From NCBI GenBank assembly GCA_964622465.1, contig CAZUQH010000048.1, positions 1 through 8,073 on the forward strand: a stretch of DNA of 8,073 bases, in the 5' to 3' direction. This document shows positions 6,262 through 8,073 of the stretch, one piece after another (within the stretch, counting starts at the first letter, position 1; the number at the start of each line of letters is the position of its first letter). The notes beneath the pieces were generated by a model. It worked only from the letters and a program-made list of their open reading frames with translations, ran no database searches and was not told where the DNA came from. This DNA comes from CAZUQH01 sp964622465 (lineage in GTDB: Bacteria > CG03 > CAZUQH01). Position numbers and translations under genes: made by a program.

Positions 6262-7673
6262 TAACCAAACGCATTATACTTATCATTGCCAGCATTATTT
6301 TATTTCCTGCCGCTGCATTCTCTGCACCTGCACACGTAAAGATAAGTGGCAATCAGGTACTCGTGAATGACAGTGTTTTTGAAGTGCGCGGTGCCTGCTA
6401 CCAGCCAATACTCCCTGGTAATAGCAATAGTTATAAATGGTGGGAACATCCTGAACAATATGAGCGTGACCTTGATTTGCTAAAGGATATGGGCGCTACA
6501 GTAATACGTGCTGGCTATGACCGCATTCCCAAGAGCAACGAAATGGAGGCATTTCTGGATGCGTGCTATGAGCGTGGTATATATGTGTTTCTTACGAAGT
6601 GGGTTCATGATTCCTCGCAGTTCACCGATGCAATAAAGACTGATTTTCTTGGAATGGTAACTGACTGGAAAGACTATCCTGCAATATTTGGCTGGATACT
6701 TGGCAATGAAGTCAATATGCGTATTTCTAGCGCTGACTATGATGCCTGGTATGTTTTTCTGGATAGCTGTGCCGCTGCTGCGAAAGCTGCTGATGCAGAT
6801 CATATTGTTATGACTACAAATTCAGAGAAGAGTGGATATGGAAACAATTTTACAATTTGTGAGGACACCAGAGTACCCCATCTTGACGTTTGGGGTATTC
6901 AGACATACCGTGGTGATTCGTTCGGTAATCTGTTTACTCAATACCAGGCAATCGGCACTACCAAGCCGTTTATTATGAGCGAATGGGGATGCGACGCACT
7001 TGATGCAAGAACCAAAGAAGAAAACCAGGAGATGCAGGCAGAGTATGTTGCTGCCCTGTGGGAAGAAATAGAGGAGAACCTGAGTGCAGATGACAGCAAC
7101 AAGCAATGTCTCGGCGGTTTGGTTTTTTCCTGGACTGATGGTTGGTGGAAAAACCAGGGAGCTCCGTGGTATGAAAGTGGCTCGGTAGGCATCCAGGAAA
7201 CAACCGCACAGTGGTGGAGTTACAACTACTATGACAGGGACGCAAACCCGAACATGAATGAAGAGTGGTGGGGAATCTGTACCAATTCGTTTTCAGGCAC
7301 GCGAACGCCGCGTGATGCATACTACGCACTCAAATCCTGCTGGGCCGGAGCCACGACCCCGGAGCCGACAATAACAGGACTGACAAACTATCCGAATCCA
7401 TTCCGTCCCGGGCGCGGTAAGACCACTATTTCTTTCATTATGTCGCCGAACACAAGTGCAACGGTCAAGATTTATGACATAGCAGGAAATCCAGTCTATG
7501 CTTTTGAACAACTGGAGTCCGTTTCTACTTACGAAAAGGTAGCAAAACTAATATGGGACGGTCTTGATTCTCAAGACCGGGTTGTCCCGAGCGGGCTGTA
7601 TATATGTCAGGTAAGGATTGAAGGGCAGGGTTCAAGCGGCACGCAATACAGGAAAATCCTCGCCCTCCGCTAA
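6258..7673 (+). CDS. Secreted GH-A (GH2/GH72-like) hydrolase with FlgD-like C-terminal sorting domain
   Basis: A 471-residue protein. Residues 1-23 are a signal peptide (Lys4-Arg5, core, cleavage near AFSA). The barrel (about 25-365) starts with FEVRGACYQP, has WILGNEVN with acid/base Glu151, and IMSEWGCDA with nucleophile Glu242. WGIQTYRGDSFGN, GGLVFSWTDGWWK and NEEWWGIC match the corresponding motifs of genes 1-3. The N-terminal domain and calcium loops of those genes are absent. Residues about 370-471 form a FlgD-like/type A sorting domain: NYPNPFRPG at 377, then KIYDIAGNPVY, WDGLDSQDRVVPSGLY and a basic end (KILALR). In the families known, such a domain directs export and surface attachment by type IX-like systems; that this applies here is inference, supported by the PorV-like gene downstream. 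RG-x-x-YQP, GNEV and SEWGC also recall fungal GH72 glucanosyltransferases, so GH72-like activity is an alternative to GH2-like hydrolysis. Confidence 0.85.
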   Translation: MITKRIILIIASIILFPAAAFSAPAHVKISGNQVLVNDSVFEVRGACYQPILPGNSNSYKWWEHPEQYERDLDLLKDMGATVIRAGYDRIPKSNEMEAFLDACYERGIYVFLTKWVHDSSQFTDAIKTDFLGMVTDWKDYPAIFGWILGNEVNMRISSADYDAWYVFLDSCAAAAKAADADHIVMTTNSEKSGYGNNFTICEDTRVPHLDVWGIQTYRGDSFGNLFTQYQAIGTTKPFIMSEWGCDALDARTKEENQEMQAEYVAALWEEIEENLSADDSNKQCLGGLVFSWTDGWWKNQGAPWYESGSVGIQETTAQWWSYNYYDRDANPNMNEEWWGICTNSFSGTRTPRDAYYALKSCWAGATTPEPTITGLTNYPNPFRPGRGKTTISFIMSPNTSATVKIYDIAGNPVYAFEQLESVSTYEKVAKLIWDGLDSQDRVVPSGLYICQVRIEGQGSSGTQYRKILALR

Positions 7674-7680
7674 GAGGCTC

Positions 7681-7832
7681 GGCGAGTCCACACGGCAATG
7701 AGAAGCTTCTTAACGCTAGAAACTCTCGTCCTACAGTAAAGCACAACTCAGAGAAAAGAGTTGCTTTACAGAGAAGATGGTGGACTCGAGTTTCTAGCTA
7801 AAGCTTCTCAAATTGCCTTTGTGGACATCGCC
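7681..7832. repeat. Long imperfect palindrome / structured element (152 bases)
   Basis: Nested inverted segments fold the region into one long hairpin with about 54 base pairs. From outside in: GGCGA 7681-7685 with 7828-7832; GTCCACA 7686-7692 with 7820-7826; GGCAA 7694-7698 with 7813-7817; TGAGAAGCTT 7699-7708 with 7801-7810; GCTAGAAACTC 7715-7725 with 7788-7798; GTCC 7728-7731 with 7782-7785; GTAAAGC 7736-7742 with 7763-7769; AACTC 7745-7749 with 7758-7762, around an 8-base loop. It starts 7 bases after the gene 4 stop and ends 25 bases before the next ATG. No T-tract follows, so it is not a classic terminator. It may be a MITE-like mobile element, a small structured RNA or a transcript-processing site. 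It fills nearly all of this intergenic space. Confidence 0.75.
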
Positions 7833-7847
7833 TTCGCCAGGTTGAAA

Positions 7848-7852
7848 CAGGA
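7848..7852 (+). promoter_or_regulatory. Ribosome-binding site of the PorV-like gene
   Basis: CAGGA at 7848-7852 lies 5 bases before the ATG at 7858 and outside the palindrome, so the site stays accessible if the palindrome folds in the transcript. Confidence 0.5.
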
Positions 7853-7857
7853 AACTT

Positions 7858-8073
7858 ATGAGTTGGTATAAGTTATTATCGCTACTTTTGCTATTCGCTG
7901 TGTCGGTGGGTCGGGCTTTCGCGGTCCCGCCTGCACCTTTTATTGATGCAGGTATTGACGCGCAACTTTCCGGAAGTGGCGGTGCTGGCGTGGCATTCGC
8001 TTCAGGCGCTTCTGCAGTATGGTATAATCCGGCTGGTGTCGCTGCAAGCGAGGATGTAGAAATACTGAGTTCT
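7858..8073 (+). CDS. PorV/UPF0164-like outer-membrane beta-barrel protein, N-terminal part
   Basis: The first 72 codons are visible and remain open to the window edge. Residues 1-22 are a signal peptide (Trp3-Tyr4-Lys5, Leu-rich core, cleavage after AFA). The mature start contains GSGGAGVAFASG followed by SAVWYNPAGVA. This G-x-GGA-x-VA and WYNPAG pattern is typical of the N-terminus of PorV/PorQ-family and UPF0164/FadL-like outer-membrane barrels. In type IX secretion, PorV is the shuttle that carries proteins with C-terminal sorting domains to the surface. Its position right after a gene with such a domain fits, but PorV-like proteins are abundant in these lineages and need not be the dedicated partner. 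Most of the gene is missing, so the assignment rests on the N-terminal motif only. Confidence 0.7.
   Translation, partial: MSWYKLLSLLLLFAVSVGRAFAVPPAPFIDAGIDAQLSGSGGAGVAFASGASAVWYNPAGVAASEDVEILSS

Noticed and set aside
7681..7832. Rho-independent terminator or CRISPR-like repeat
   Set aside because: There is no T-tract after the stem and no regularly spaced direct repeats; the region is a single long nested hairpin.

Overview
The window looks like a metagenome-assembled scaffold from an uncultivated bacterium with a Gram-negative type envelope. Three things suggest this: a run of exactly 100 N (4242-4341) typical of a scaffolding join, exported proteins with Sec signal peptides, and a FlgD-like C-terminal sorting domain next to a PorV-like outer-membrane protein. 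That last pair, together with the REP-like dispersed repeats, is known from FCB-group and candidate-phylum bacteria (Omnitrophota and similar lineages). The phylum cannot be fixed from this sequence alone.

All genes are on the plus strand. Positions 1-124 hold a good sigma70-type promoter and ribosome-binding site. Three large paralogous secreted glycoside hydrolase-like proteins follow: gene 1 at 125-2218, gene 2 from about 2281 into the gap, and gene 3 from the gap to 6261. A shorter, more distant paralogue, gene 4 (6258-7673), overlaps gene 3 by ATGA and carries the sorting domain. Positions 7674-7857 hold a 152-base imperfect palindrome. A PorV/UPF0164-like beta-barrel gene (7858 onward) runs off the end.

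Genes 1-3 share one architecture: signal peptide, an unrecognised N-terminal domain with a TPR-like helical hairpin, two consecutive calcium-loop (EF-hand-like) motifs, then a clan GH-A (beta/alpha)8 barrel with both catalytic glutamates. Gene 4 keeps only the barrel and adds the sorting domain. The simplest reading is a locally duplicated cassette for cutting or remodelling a polysaccharide outside the cytoplasm. The substrate is not readable from sequence.

The open frame running from 2281 to 6261 is an assembly artefact: the N run lies between the C-terminus of gene 2 and the signal peptide of gene 3. The most unusual points are: (a) gene 2 has no ATG and its N-terminus is encoded by a dispersed palindromic repeat; (b) the long palindrome after gene 4 has a competing alternative pairing; (c) the three-part architecture of genes 1-3.
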